Source of the DNA: an uncultured Clostridia bacterium | GTDB lineage: Bacteria; Bacillota; Clostridia; Oscillospirales; Oscillospiraceae | Direction: 5' to 3' | NCBI GenBank assembly: GCA_938023775.1 | Contig: CALJDB010000097.1 | Span: forward strand, 1 to 11,112 | Length of the DNA: 11,112 bases | Shown here: positions 1 to 6,254 of the stretch, piece by piece | How the letters are laid out: every line of letters starts with the position of its first letter | Numbering within the stretch: the first letter of the stretch is position 1 | The notes under the pieces: generated by a model | Seen by the model: the letters and a program-made list of their open reading frames with translations, nothing else | Databases searched by the model: none | What the model was told of the DNA's origin: nothing | Position numbers and translations under genes: made by a program

Positions 1-969
1 ATCCAGCCGAGCGGGGATCTCCACCTCGGAAACTACCTCGGCGCGATCCGCAACTGGGGCGCGCGGGCGGAGGAGTTTGACTGCTATTATTTCATGGCGG
101 ATATGCACACCATCACCGTCCGCCAGAACCCGGCGGATCTCCGCCGCCGCACGCTGACCCAGCTCGCACAGTACATCGCCTGCGGGCTCGACCCGGAGAA
201 GAACACGCTCTTCATCCAGTCCCACGTCCACCAGCACGCGGAACTCGGCTGGGTTTTGAACTGCTACACCATGTTCGGCGAGCTCTCCCGAATGACGCAG
301 TTTAAGGACAAATCCGCGAAGCACAAGGAGAACATCAACGGCGGGCTTTTCACTTATCCCGCGCTTATGGCGGCGGATATCCTGCTCTATCAGCCGGACT
401 TCGTCCCCGTCGGCGAGGACCAGAAGCAGCACTGCGAGCTCACGCGCGACGTGGCGCAGCGCTTCAACAGCATTTACGGCGAGGTGTTCAAGATCCCGGA
501 GCCCTATATCCCCAAGGCGGGCGCGCGCGTCATGAGCCTCAGCGCGCCGGAGAGCAAGATGAGCAAATCCGCGCCGGAGGGCTGCGTGTTCCTGATGGAA
601 AAGCCGGAGGACATCATGCGCAAGTTCAAGCGCGCCGTCACCGACTGCGATACGGAGCGCTGCGTGCGCTACGATACGAAGGAAAAGCCCGGCGTCGCCA
701 ACCTGATGAGCATTTATGCCGCCGTCACCGGCAAGAGCTACGACGAGATCGAGGCGGAGTTCGACGGCAAGGGCTACGGCGCCTTCAAGCCCGCCGTCGG
801 GGAGGCGGTCGTCGAGACGCTGCGCCCAATCCGCGAGGAGACCGAGCGTATCCTGAAGGACAAGGCGTATCTGGAGAGCGTTTACCGCGCGGGCGCGGAA
901 AAGGCGGGCTACGTTGCGAACAAAACGCTGCGCAAGGTCTATAAAAAGATCGGCTTCGTGGAAAGATAA
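1..969 (+). CDS. trpS: Tryptophanyl-tRNA synthetase (5' end missing)
   Basis: Class I aminoacyl-tRNA synthetase that charges tRNA-Trp with tryptophan using ATP in the cytoplasm. The frame is open from base 1, so the gene enters from the left. Visible in order: the HIGH-type signature as HLGN, preceded by IQPSGD, at the extreme N-terminus; the family block ELGWVLNCYTMFGELSRM; AADILLYQPDFVPVGEDQKQH, the tryptophan/adenylate pocket region of TrpS; and the KMSKS loop in ESKMSKSAPEG. 322 residues are present against about 330 in B. subtilis, so only around ten N-terminal residues (typically M-x-x-I-x-S-G before IQPSG) lie outside the window. The first internal ATG at 94 is not the start, because the HIGH motif lies upstream of it. 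The stop is 25 bases before tagO, so co-transcription is likely. Any upstream T-box or promoter is outside the window. Confidence 0.97.
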   Translation: MQPSGDLHLGNYLGAIRNWGARAEEFDCYYFMADMHTITVRQNPADLRRRTLTQLAQYIACGLDPEKNTLFIQSHVHQHAELGWVLNCYTMFGELSRMTQFKDKSAKHKENINGGLFTYPALMAADILLYQPDFVPVGEDQKQHCELTRDVAQRFNSIYGEVFKIPEPYIPKAGARVMSLSAPESKMSKSAPEGCVFLMEKPEDIMRKFKRAVTDCDTERCVRYDTKEKPGVANLMSIYAAVTGKSYDEIEAEFDGKGYGAFKPAVGEAVVETLRPIREETERILKDKAYLESVYRAGAEKAGYVANKTLRKVYKKIGFVER

Positions 970-994
970 AAAGAAATAGGAGCTAATTTCGGAT

Positions 995-2143
995 ATGTTC
1001 CCTGACATGACTTTGTGGCTGCGCGTGCTGCTCGCGATCGCCGTGGCGCTCGTCGTCTCCTTCGGGATGACGCCGATCGTCAAGACCTTCGCCTCCCGCG
1101 TCGGCGCGATGGACATCCCCGACAACGCGCGCCACATCCACGCCCACCCCACGCCCCGCATGGGCGGTATCGCCATCTTCCTTGGCTTCCTCGTCTCCGT
1201 GCTGCTGTTCGTGCCGGTGACGCGCCCGGTGCGCGGCATCCTCATCGGCGCGGTGCTCATCGTGGCGACCGGCGCGGTGGACGACGTGGTGAACCTGAAA
1301 TACTGGATCAAGCTGCTCGCCCAGATCGCTGCGGCGGTCGTTGCCGTCGCCCACGGCGTCGTCATCGAGGTGCTGATGAACCCCAACGTGTTCAGCGAAA
1401 ACGAGAGCCTGCTCATCGGCGTGCTGAGCATCCCGGTGACGATTTTGTGGATCGTCGGCGTGACGAATGCCGTCAACCTCATCGACGGGCTGGACGGGCT
1501 CGCCTGCGGCGTTTCCGTTATCAGCTCGATGACCATGCTCGCCGTGGCGCTGCTCGTCTCCGAGCCGAGCGTGGCGGTCATTTTAGCGGCGCTTATGGGC
1601 GCATGCATCGGCTTTATCCCCTTCAACTTCAACCCCGCGAAGATCTTTATGGGCGACACGGGCGCGCTGCTGCTCGGCTATGTGCTTGCCACGGTGTCCA
1701 TCATGGGCATGTTCAAGTTCTACGCGGTGATGACCTTCCTTGTGCCGCTGCTGGCGCTCGCGCTGCCGCTGCTGGACACGCTCTTTGCCATCATCCGCCG
1801 CCTGATCCATGGGCAGAACCCCATGACGCCGGACCGCAGTCATCTGCACCACCGGCTCATTGACCACGGCCTCAGCCAGAAGCAGGCGGTCGCCGTGCTC
1901 TATTCCATCTCCGCGATGCTGGGGCTCACCGCCGTCGTGCTCTGCACCACGGGCAAGCTGCGCATGCTGCTGCTCGGCGTGGACCTGCTGATCGCCATCG
2001 CCGTCGGCATTTTCGTCTATCGCACGCTGGAGCACCCGGCGCATGACGTCACGGTCGAGCCGCCCCCCGGCAGCGAGGCTTACCGCCGCATGCTGGAGCG
2101 GCAGGAGGCGGAAAAGGCGGAGAAAAAGGAGGAGCAGGCATGA
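995..2143 (+). CDS. tagO: Undecaprenyl-phosphate GlcNAc-1-phosphate transferase, TagO/WecA type
   Basis: Polytopic membrane enzyme that transfers GlcNAc-1-P from UDP-GlcNAc to undecaprenyl phosphate, the committed step of teichoic acid linkage-unit (or other surface glycan) synthesis. The 382-residue product is almost entirely hydrophobic helices. It carries the PNPT-family motifs: the Asp-Asp pair at 96-97 in GAVDDVVNL, NLIDGLDGL at about 161-169, the MGDTG loop at 219-223, and the cytoplasmic HLHHR loop at 283-287 after MTPDRS, which marks the WecA/TagO branch rather than MraY. The N-terminal HPTPRMGG block at 51-58 also fits. A charged Glu/Lys-rich tail (about 355-382) follows the last membrane span. 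The AGGAG at 978-982 lies 12 bases before the ATG, slightly long; a second in-frame ATG at 1007 is a possible alternative start. The stop overlaps the mnaA start by four bases. The sugar is inferred from the family. Confidence 0.93.
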   Translation: MFPDMTLWLRVLLAIAVALVVSFGMTPIVKTFASRVGAMDIPDNARHIHAHPTPRMGGIAIFLGFLVSVLLFVPVTRPVRGILIGAVLIVATGAVDDVVNLKYWIKLLAQIAAAVVAVAHGVVIEVLMNPNVFSENESLLIGVLSIPVTILWIVGVTNAVNLIDGLDGLACGVSVISSMTMLAVALLVSEPSVAVILAALMGACIGFIPFNFNPAKIFMGDTGALLLGYVLATVSIMGMFKFYAVMTFLVPLLALALPLLDTLFAIIRRLIHGQNPMTPDRSHLHHRLIDHGLSQKQAVAVLYSISAMLGLTAVVLCTTGKLRMLLLGVDLLIAIAVGIFVYRTLEHPAHDVTVEPPPGSEAYRRMLERQEAEKAEKKEEQA

Positions 2144-3285
2144 AGCCCGTCCGCGTCCTTTCCGTCTTCGGCACCCGCCCGGAGGCGATCAAAATGTGCC
2201 CCCTCGCGCTGGAGCTGCAAAAGCGCGACACGTTTGAAAGCCGTGTCTGCGTGACGGCGCAGCACCGCGAGATGCTCGACAGCGTGCTCGCCGTGTTTGG
2301 CGTGAAGCCGGACTATGACCTCGACCTGATGGAGCCGGGTCAGACCCCCGCCTCCGTCACCGCGAAAATTCTGGAGCGCATCGGCGCGGTGCTGCGCGAG
2401 GCGCAGCCGGACGTGGTGCTCGTCCATGGCGACACGACGACGGCGTTTTCCGCCGCGCTCGCCGCGTTTTATGAAAAGCAGCACGTGGGCCACGTCGAAG
2501 CCGGACTGCGCACCGGGGACCGCTGGTCGCCCTATCCGGAGGAGCTCAACCGCCGCCTCATCGCGGACCTCGCCGAGCTGCACTTCGCGCCCACGGCGCG
2601 AAACCGCGAAAACCTCGCCCGAGAGGGCGTGACGGACGGCGTTTTCGTCACGGGCAACACCGTCATCGACGCGATGACTTACACCGTGAACGGCGCGCCC
2701 TTTTCCAGCGCGGCGCTGAACGCGCTGGATTTTTCCCGAAAGATCATCGCCATGACCTGCCACCGGCGCGAAAATTACGGCGCGCCGATGGAGCAAATCT
2801 TCTCCGCCGTTGCCGCTCTCGCCGCGGCGCACCCGGAGATCACGGTCGTCTACCCCGTCCACCCCAGCCCCGCCGTGCGGGGAACGGCGGAGCGGATGCT
2901 CGGCAATATTGAAAACGTCCGGCTCATCGAGCCGCTGGACGCGGCGGATATGCACAAGCTGATGGACCGGAGCTATTTTGTCATGACCGATTCCGGCGGC
3001 TTGCAGGAGGAAGCCCCCGCGCTGGGCAAGCCGGTGCTCGTCCTCCGGCGCGAGACGGAGCGTCCCGAAGCCGTCGCCGCCGGCACCGTCGCCTTGGCGG
3101 GCACGGAGCGGGAGAACATCCTGCGCCTCGCCGAAGCCCTGCTGACGGACGCAGATGCTTACGCCGCGATGGCGCACGCCGTGAACCCTTACGGCGACGG
3201 CAGAGCCTGCGTGCGCATCGCGGACGCGCTGGAATACCGCTTCGGGCTCCGGGGCGAGCCGCCGGCAGATTTCACCATCGATTAA
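2140..3285 (+). CDS. mnaA: UDP-N-acetylglucosamine 2-epimerase (non-hydrolysing)
   Basis: Interconverts UDP-GlcNAc and UDP-ManNAc in the cytoplasm, supplying ManNAc for the teichoic acid linkage unit; homologues are named wecB or mnaA. The 381-residue length is normal for the family. Motifs: GTRPEAIKM at 11-19, HGDT at 96-99 (Asp98), HVEAGLRTGDRWSPYPEE from 118 (Glu120 and the PEE glutamates), GNTVIDA at 172-178, CHRRENYG at 207-214 (His208), and TDSGGLQEEAP at 283-293, which binds the nucleotide sugar. All residues known to matter in E. coli WecB have counterparts. The ATG lies inside the tagO stop (ATGA overlap) with AAGGAGG at 2126-2132, seven bases upstream, so the two genes are translationally coupled. 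Adjacency to tagO supports a shared role in starting a wall polymer. The ManNAc transferase tagA is not in the window. Confidence 0.95.
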   Translation: MKPVRVLSVFGTRPEAIKMCPLALELQKRDTFESRVCVTAQHREMLDSVLAVFGVKPDYDLDLMEPGQTPASVTAKILERIGAVLREAQPDVVLVHGDTTTAFSAALAAFYEKQHVGHVEAGLRTGDRWSPYPEELNRRLIADLAELHFAPTARNRENLAREGVTDGVFVTGNTVIDAMTYTVNGAPFSSAALNALDFSRKIIAMTCHRRENYGAPMEQIFSAVAALAAAHPEITVVYPVHPSPAVRGTAERMLGNIENVRLIEPLDAADMHKLMDRSYFVMTDSGGLQEEAPALGKPVLVLRRETERPEAVAAGTVALAGTERENILRLAEALLTDADAYAAMAHAVNPYGDGRACVRIADALEYRFGLRGEPPADFTID

Positions 3286-3297
3286 CAAGGGAGCGCA

Positions 3298-3408
3298 CGG
3301 TTTTGGCGATCCCGGCGGCGCTCATGCCGTGTCATCAGCCTTGGAAATACACAAAGTATTCCCTGCGGCTGATTCCTTGCCTGAACACCGCCGGGAGCGC
3401 CAAAACTG
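3298..3408. repeat. Folded intergenic element with long inverted repeat
   Basis: The arms 3298-3318 and 3388-3408 are complementary over 21 positions, with one G-T wobble and one A-G mismatch. They enclose a second inverted repeat (3334-3340 with 3367-3373, seven bases, perfect). That in turn encloses a short hairpin (3343-3350 with 3356-3362, one bulged A). The result is a nested, long cruciform or RNA fold between mnaA and the next gene. Nothing resembling a terminator T-tract follows. Two plus-strand frames are open through it (one with an ATG at 3303), but neither has a ribosome site or a recognisable product, so I read it as non-coding. A dispersed small repeat, an mRNA-processing structure or a small RNA are the options; the sequence alone does not decide. 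Confidence 0.6.
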
Positions 3409-3415
3409 CTTCGCA

Positions 3416-3440
3416 CCTGTCAGCGCTGCGCGCTGTCAGG
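3416..3440. repeat. Hairpin beside the long inverted repeat
   Basis: A 25-base near-perfect palindrome: 11 pairing positions with one T-T mismatch, closing on the three-base loop TGC. The inner six pairs are CAGCGC with GCGCTG. It begins seven bases after the right arm of the larger inverted repeat and ends 53 bases before the downstream ATG. It is probably part of the same element. It lacks a following T-tract, so it is not an ordinary terminator. Confidence 0.55.
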
Positions 3441-3493
3441 CGCGCGTGCCCTCGTCAACCGATGGTAAGCCCTGAAAAAAGGAGCGTAGCCCT

Positions 3494-4231
3494 ATGAAGA
3501 AAAAACGCGGCGCGTTTTTCACCGTTCTGCTCGTGCTGGCGCTGCTCGCTGCGGCGGGGCTCGTCTGGCTGCTCGCGCCGGGCGCGAATCCGGAAACGCC
3601 GCCGGTCGTGCTGCCCCCCGCGCCGACCGCGTCGGGCGCGCCGAGCGGCGTTGCGGACGATCCCGCCGGCGAGGAGATCGCCGTCACGCCCGCGACCGTG
3701 CAGGCGGCGATCGCAACGCTCGCGCGCCCCGGCAGCTACGCGCGCACGCTCTATACCGAGCTCTTTTGGTCCGGCGGCAGCCGCGCGGACGAGCTGGACG
3801 TCTGGGTCCGCGGCGAGAACACACGCATCGTCATCCGCGGCGGGGACGAGGAGAAAAATATCCTCCTGCGCGCCGACGGGACTTGGCTCTGGTACACCGG
3901 AGCCGACGGCGCTTACCGCGGACCGGCGCGCACCGGCGACAGCGACGCATGGCAGACTCTGCTGCGCTATGAGGACATATTAAGCGCCGACCCGGACGAC
4001 ATCACGGACGCCGGCTACACCGATTTCGGCGGCGAGCACTGCATTTACGCCCGCTGGCGCGCCGGGGAGCTCGGCTACGAGAGCCTCTGCTACGTTTCGG
4101 TGGACACCGGGCTTCTGATGGGGCTCCAGACCTATGACGGCGAGATCCTCATCTATTCCATGCACTCCTCCGAGCCGGACATCTCCACCCCGGACGATGA
4201 CCTCTTTGAGCCGCCGTCAGAGGAACAGTAA
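3494..4231 (+). CDS. Membrane-anchored exported protein, function unknown
   Basis: I do not recognise a family. The 245-residue product begins with MKKKR and one hydrophobic segment (about 8-28), an uncleaved signal anchor with the rest outside the cell; no lipobox cysteine follows it. A Pro/Ala-rich linker (about 30-62) leads to a domain with alternating polar and aromatic strands (about 83-225: LYTELFWSGG, LDVWVRGENTRIVIRGG, NILLRADGTWLWYTG, YVSVDTGLLMGLQ). This suggests a beta-rich fold such as the LolA/LppX-like half-barrel of Firmicute envelope proteins, but that is a guess. Cysteines at 183 and 199 could pair. The tail is acidic. The start is fixed by AAAGGAG at 3478-3484, nine bases upstream. 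It follows the folded element and converges with the small-gene operon, overlapping its last gene by 15 bases. Confidence 0.8.
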   Translation: MKKKRGAFFTVLLVLALLAAAGLVWLLAPGANPETPPVVLPPAPTASGAPSGVADDPAGEEIAVTPATVQAAIATLARPGSYARTLYTELFWSGGSRADELDVWVRGENTRIVIRGGDEEKNILLRADGTWLWYTGADGAYRGPARTGDSDAWQTLLRYEDILSADPDDITDAGYTDFGGEHCIYARWRAGELGYESLCYVSVDTGLLMGLQTYDGEILIYSMHSSEPDISTPDDDLFEPPSEEQ

Positions 4232-4510
4232 GCCCCCGATCATAAAGAGAAAATCCTCGTCCCCGCTGTCGCGATAGAGCAGATAGAGCACCGCGATGAG
4301 CAGCAGGTCCTCCGTCTCCAGCTCCATCGGGGAGAGCTTTTTCAGCAGCCTGCCGAGCTCGCCGCTCAGTCCGCTGAGCGGACCGGGCGGTCTTCTTTCT
4401 CCCGGACCGGGCAGCGGCGGCGTCGTCCGCGCCGGAGGGAGGGGAACGCCGCGCGGCTCCTCCACGCGCTGCACGCGCCCGGAGTTGCCCTGATACCGGT
4501 TATAAGCCAC
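4217..4510 (-). CDS. Small protein with Pro-rich N-half and hydrophobic C-terminus (trio gene 3)
   Basis: Unknown function. The start is the GTG at 4510-4508: a purine-rich ribosome site (GGAGG at 4527-4523 and following) lies just upstream, and the frame further upstream shifts to an Arg-rich shadow of trio gene 2. The 97-residue product opens MAYNRYQGNSGRV. It has a Pro/Arg-rich low-complexity stretch (about 20-46), a short basic amphipathic segment GELGRLLKKLSPMEL (50-64), then two hydrophobic runs, DLLLIAVLYLLYR (68-80) and FLFMIGGLLFL (87-97), joined by the acidic turn DSGDED and ending the protein. This looks like a short membrane hairpin or a peripheral anchor. It overlaps trio gene 2 by 11 bases, so translation is probably coupled. 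Its 3' end overlaps the convergent exported-protein gene by 15 bases. Confidence 0.75.
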   Translation of the reverse strand: MAYNRYQGNSGRVQRVEEPRGVPLPPARTTPPLPGPGERRPPGPLSGLSGELGRLLKKLSPMELETEDLLLIAVLYLLYRDSGDEDFLFMIGGLLFL

Positions 4511-4829
4511 CGCCCTTCCCCTCCTCCCGCAGCATTGCCCCGGCGAGATGCGCCGCCTGCGCAAGCCGCGCCGCCTTTGCGAGCTTCTCGCGCCGCCCGT
4601 CATGGAGATAGGGCGCGAGCGCCGCGACGAGCGCCGCCTTGCCGCCTCCGCCGCCCTTTCCGCCGAGACTGCCCAGCAGCCCGCCGAGCTTTTCGCCGAG
4701 CCCGCCGCCGGTCGCCTCCGTCTCCGTCGCGCCGCCGTCGCCCATCAGCTCCGCGGCAAGGCGCGAGATGCGCTCAAGCTCCGCGGGGTCGTTTAAAACG
4801 GCGTTTAACTTTTCCTCCAGCTCGCTCAC
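4500..4829 (-). CDS. Small Gly-rich helical protein (trio gene 2)
   Basis: Unknown function. 109 residues starting at a GTG (4829-4827) that forms a GTGA overlap with the stop of trio gene 1, so it should be translated by coupling; the ribosome site is weak. Layout: an N-terminal helix MSELEEKLNAVLNDPAELER-ISRLAAELMG (1-30), a flexible Gly-rich middle (31-64, with LGEKLGGLLGSLGG), then a helical stretch ALVAALAPYL-(H/D)-GRREKLAKAARL (66-89) followed by AQAAHLAGAML. The N-terminal L-x-D-P-x-E-x-x-x-I pattern and the alanine/leucine-rich P-Y-L...R-R-x-K-L-x-K-A block resemble small uncharacterised Clostridia proteins as I remember them; I cannot check that here. There is no signal peptide and no catalytic motif. 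Confidence 0.78.
   Translation of the reverse strand: MSELEEKLNAVLNDPAELERISRLAAELMGDGGATETEATGGGLGEKLGGLLGSLGGKGGGGGKAALVAALAPYLHDGRREKLAKAARLAQAAHLAGAMLREEGKGGGL
4518..4527 (-). promoter_or_regulatory. Ribosome site for the GTG start of trio gene 3
   Basis: The purine run GGAGGAGGGG on the minus strand, ending seven bases before the GTG at 4510-4508. It lies inside the end of trio gene 2 and decides in favour of this start over the ATG at 4603, which has no comparable site and would add an Arg-rich out-of-frame shadow. Confidence 0.65.
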
Positions 4830-5056
4830 GGCTTTTTCACCGCCTTCTGCACCCGTTCGGCGAGCGCCCTGCCCTCCGCCGTAGCGAGCACGCTCTGCAA
4901 TGCCGCGCGCATCGCAGCCGTGTCGCCGCTTTTCACCGCGCGCTCCAGCGCCGCGGCGTCCAGCCGCTTTGCCAGCGCCGCGCCCTCGCTGCTCTCCGCC
5001 GCGGCGCGCAGCGCGCTCTGTTTTTCCAGTGCGCGCTTCATTTCCGCAAGATCCAT
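4826..5056 (-). CDS. Small charged helical protein (trio gene 1)
   Basis: Unknown function. The frame is open much further upstream, but the ATG at 5056-5054 is chosen because GGGGTGA lies seven bases before it and the upstream part would run antisense into the phosphoesterase gene. The 76-residue product is Ala/Glu/Lys/Arg-rich and should be all-helical. It contains a weak internal repeat: EGAALAKRL (24-32) and EGRALAERV (61-69), 37 residues apart, separated by a SGDTAAMRAAL segment. There is no cysteine, signal peptide or recognised domain. It leads a three-gene minus-strand unit in which every junction overlaps (4 and 11 bases), and it is divergent from the phosphoesterase gene across a 61-base gap. 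I saw no convincing consensus promoter in that gap. Confidence 0.76.
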   Translation of the reverse strand: MDLAEMKRALEKQSALRAAAESSEGAALAKRLDAAALERAVKSGDTAAMRAALQSVLATAEGRALAERVQKAVKKP

Positions 5057-5117
5057 GAAAAAATCACCCCGCCTTCCGCTATCAATATATTCCCCACCGA
5101 CAGAAAGGTTGCCAAAA

Positions 5118-5582
5118 ATGCTGCTTGCCGTTTTTTCCGACTCCCACGGCGCGGCGGAGCGTATGATCGCCGCCGTCCGGGATGCTTCACCGGACGCCGC
5201 CGTGTTCCTCGGCGACGTGACGCCGGACGCCGAGGCGCTCCGGCGCGCCTTCCCGGACCTGCCGCTCACGGTCGTCCGCGGCAACTGCGACGGGGACCGC
5301 GACTATCCCGACAGCGCGCTTTTTGATTTCGGCGGTGTCCGCATTTTCGCCGCCCACGGCCACCGCCACGGCGTGAAGCTGTCGCTCGATGGCTTCGCCA
5401 CGAGCACGCTCTGCTCCGGCGCGGCGCTCGGTCTTTTCGGCCACACCCACATCCCCCTCCACCGCGCCCTCGGCGGCATCGAGCTTCTGAACCCCGGCGC
5501 GATCGGCGACCCCCACCGCCCCAGCTTTGCCCTCGTGGAGGCGGAAAACGGCGTGTTTTCCTGCCGGATCACGCCAATTTGA
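5118..5582 (+). CDS. YfcE/MJ0936-family metallophosphoesterase
   Basis: Small cytoplasmic calcineurin-like phosphodiesterase with a two-metal centre; members act on phosphodiesters, but the natural substrate is rarely known. All metal-ligand motifs are visible in the 154 residues: SDSHG (Asp8, His10), LGD (Asp33), RGNCD (Asn56), AHGH (His80, His82) and FGHTH (His109, His111). Family members are usually 150-180 residues, so it is complete. The open frame extends upstream to 4920 over the minus-strand trio. The true start is the ATG at 5118, preceded by AGAAAGG at 5102-5108 and beginning MLLAVFSDSHG like its relatives. It leads a plus-strand operon, with nth starting 30 bases after its stop. 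Confidence 0.92.
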   Translation: MLLAVFSDSHGAAERMIAAVRDASPDAAVFLGDVTPDAEALRRAFPDLPLTVVRGNCDGDRDYPDSALFDFGGVRIFAAHGHRHGVKLSLDGFATSTLCSGAALGLFGHTHIPLHRALGGIELLNPGAIGDPHRPSFALVEAENGVFSCRITPI

Positions 5583-5612
5583 GCCCCAAAAAGAGAAAGG
5601 AGGCGACGCGCT

Positions 5613-6251
5613 GTGCGCAGCCCCGAACAGATTCGCGGGATCTTGGACTCGCTTGCGGCGGAATATCCGGACGCGGCTTGCAGTCTGGAATATGAAAAGG
5701 ACTATGAGCTGCTCTTTGCCGTGCGGCTCGCCGCGCAGTGTACGGACGAGCGCGTGAACCGCGTGATGCCGGCGCTCACCGCGCGCTTCCCGACGCTGGA
5801 GGCCTTCGCCGCCGCGGAGCCGGAGGACGTGGAGCCTTATGTCCGCTCCTGCGGCTTTTTCCGCGCCAAGGCGCGCGACATCGTGCTCTGCGCGCGGATG
5901 CTCTGCGCGCGCTTCGGCGGGCGCGTGCCCGGCACGATGGAGGAGCTGCTGACGCTCCCCGGCGTCGGACGCAAGACCGCGAACCTCATTTTAGGCGACA
6001 TTTTCGACCGCCCCGGCGCGGTCGTTGTGGACACCCACTGCATCCGCCTCAGCAACCGCCTCGGTCTTGTCGACGGGCTCAAAGAGCCGGAGAAGATCGA
6101 GCGCGTGCTGCGCGCGGAGCTGCCCCCGGCGGAGACGAACGACTTCTGCCACCGGCTCGTGCTCCATGGTCGCGCCGTCTGCACCGCGCGGAGCCCCGAC
6201 TGCGGGCGCTGCTGCTGCCGGATGTATTGCAGGACCTTTACAGGAGAATAA
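5613..6251 (+). CDS. nth: Endonuclease III, DNA glycosylase/AP lyase
   Basis: Base-excision repair enzyme that removes oxidised pyrimidines and nicks the abasic site. At 212 residues it matches E. coli Nth (211) and aligns along its length. The helix-hairpin-helix LPGVGRKTAN is at 115-124 with catalytic Lys121. The catalytic Asp140 sits in VVVDTHCIRLSNRL. The C-terminal [4Fe-4S] cluster follows the spacing C-x6-C-x2-C-x5-C (Cys190, 197, 200, 206). Two extra cysteines, 201 and 202, sit directly beside a ligand. The start is a GTG at 5613, nine bases after AAAGGAGG (5596-5603); no upstream in-frame ATG fits better. Three bases separate the stop from hflX, indicating one transcript. Confidence 0.97.
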   Translation: MRSPEQIRGILDSLAAEYPDAACSLEYEKDYELLFAVRLAAQCTDERVNRVMPALTARFPTLEAFAAAEPEDVEPYVRSCGFFRAKARDIVLCARMLCARFGGRVPGTMEELLTLPGVGRKTANLILGDIFDRPGAVVVDTHCIRLSNRLGLVDGLKEPEKIERVLRAELPPAETNDFCHRLVLHGRAVCTARSPDCGRCCCRMYCRTFTGE

Positions 6252-6254
6252 AAT

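Noticed and set aside
2080..3288. A 402-residue minus-strand frame opposite mnaA
   Set aside because: Shadow of the conserved mnaA gene; its composition is the Arg/His/Val mix typical of antisense of GC-rich genes.
3303..3497. A 64-residue plus-strand frame through the folded intergenic element
   Set aside because: No ribosome site; a second frame is equally open over the same DNA, and the inverted repeats explain the sequence better. It also overlaps the start of the next gene.
4217..4603. A longer version of trio gene 3 starting at the ATG 4603
   Set aside because: Its extra N-terminus is an Arg-rich out-of-frame reading of trio gene 2. The GTG at 4510 has a good ribosome site and starts where the distinctive sequence begins.
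4920..5117. An N-terminal extension of the phosphoesterase
   Set aside because: It is antisense to trio gene 1, and the family begins just before the metal-binding DSH motif, as the ATG at 5118 provides.
5057..5117. A divergent promoter pair between trio gene 1 and the phosphoesterase
   Set aside because: AT-rich hexamers such as TATATT are present, but no -35/-10 pair has acceptable sequence and spacing on either strand, so no promoter is called.
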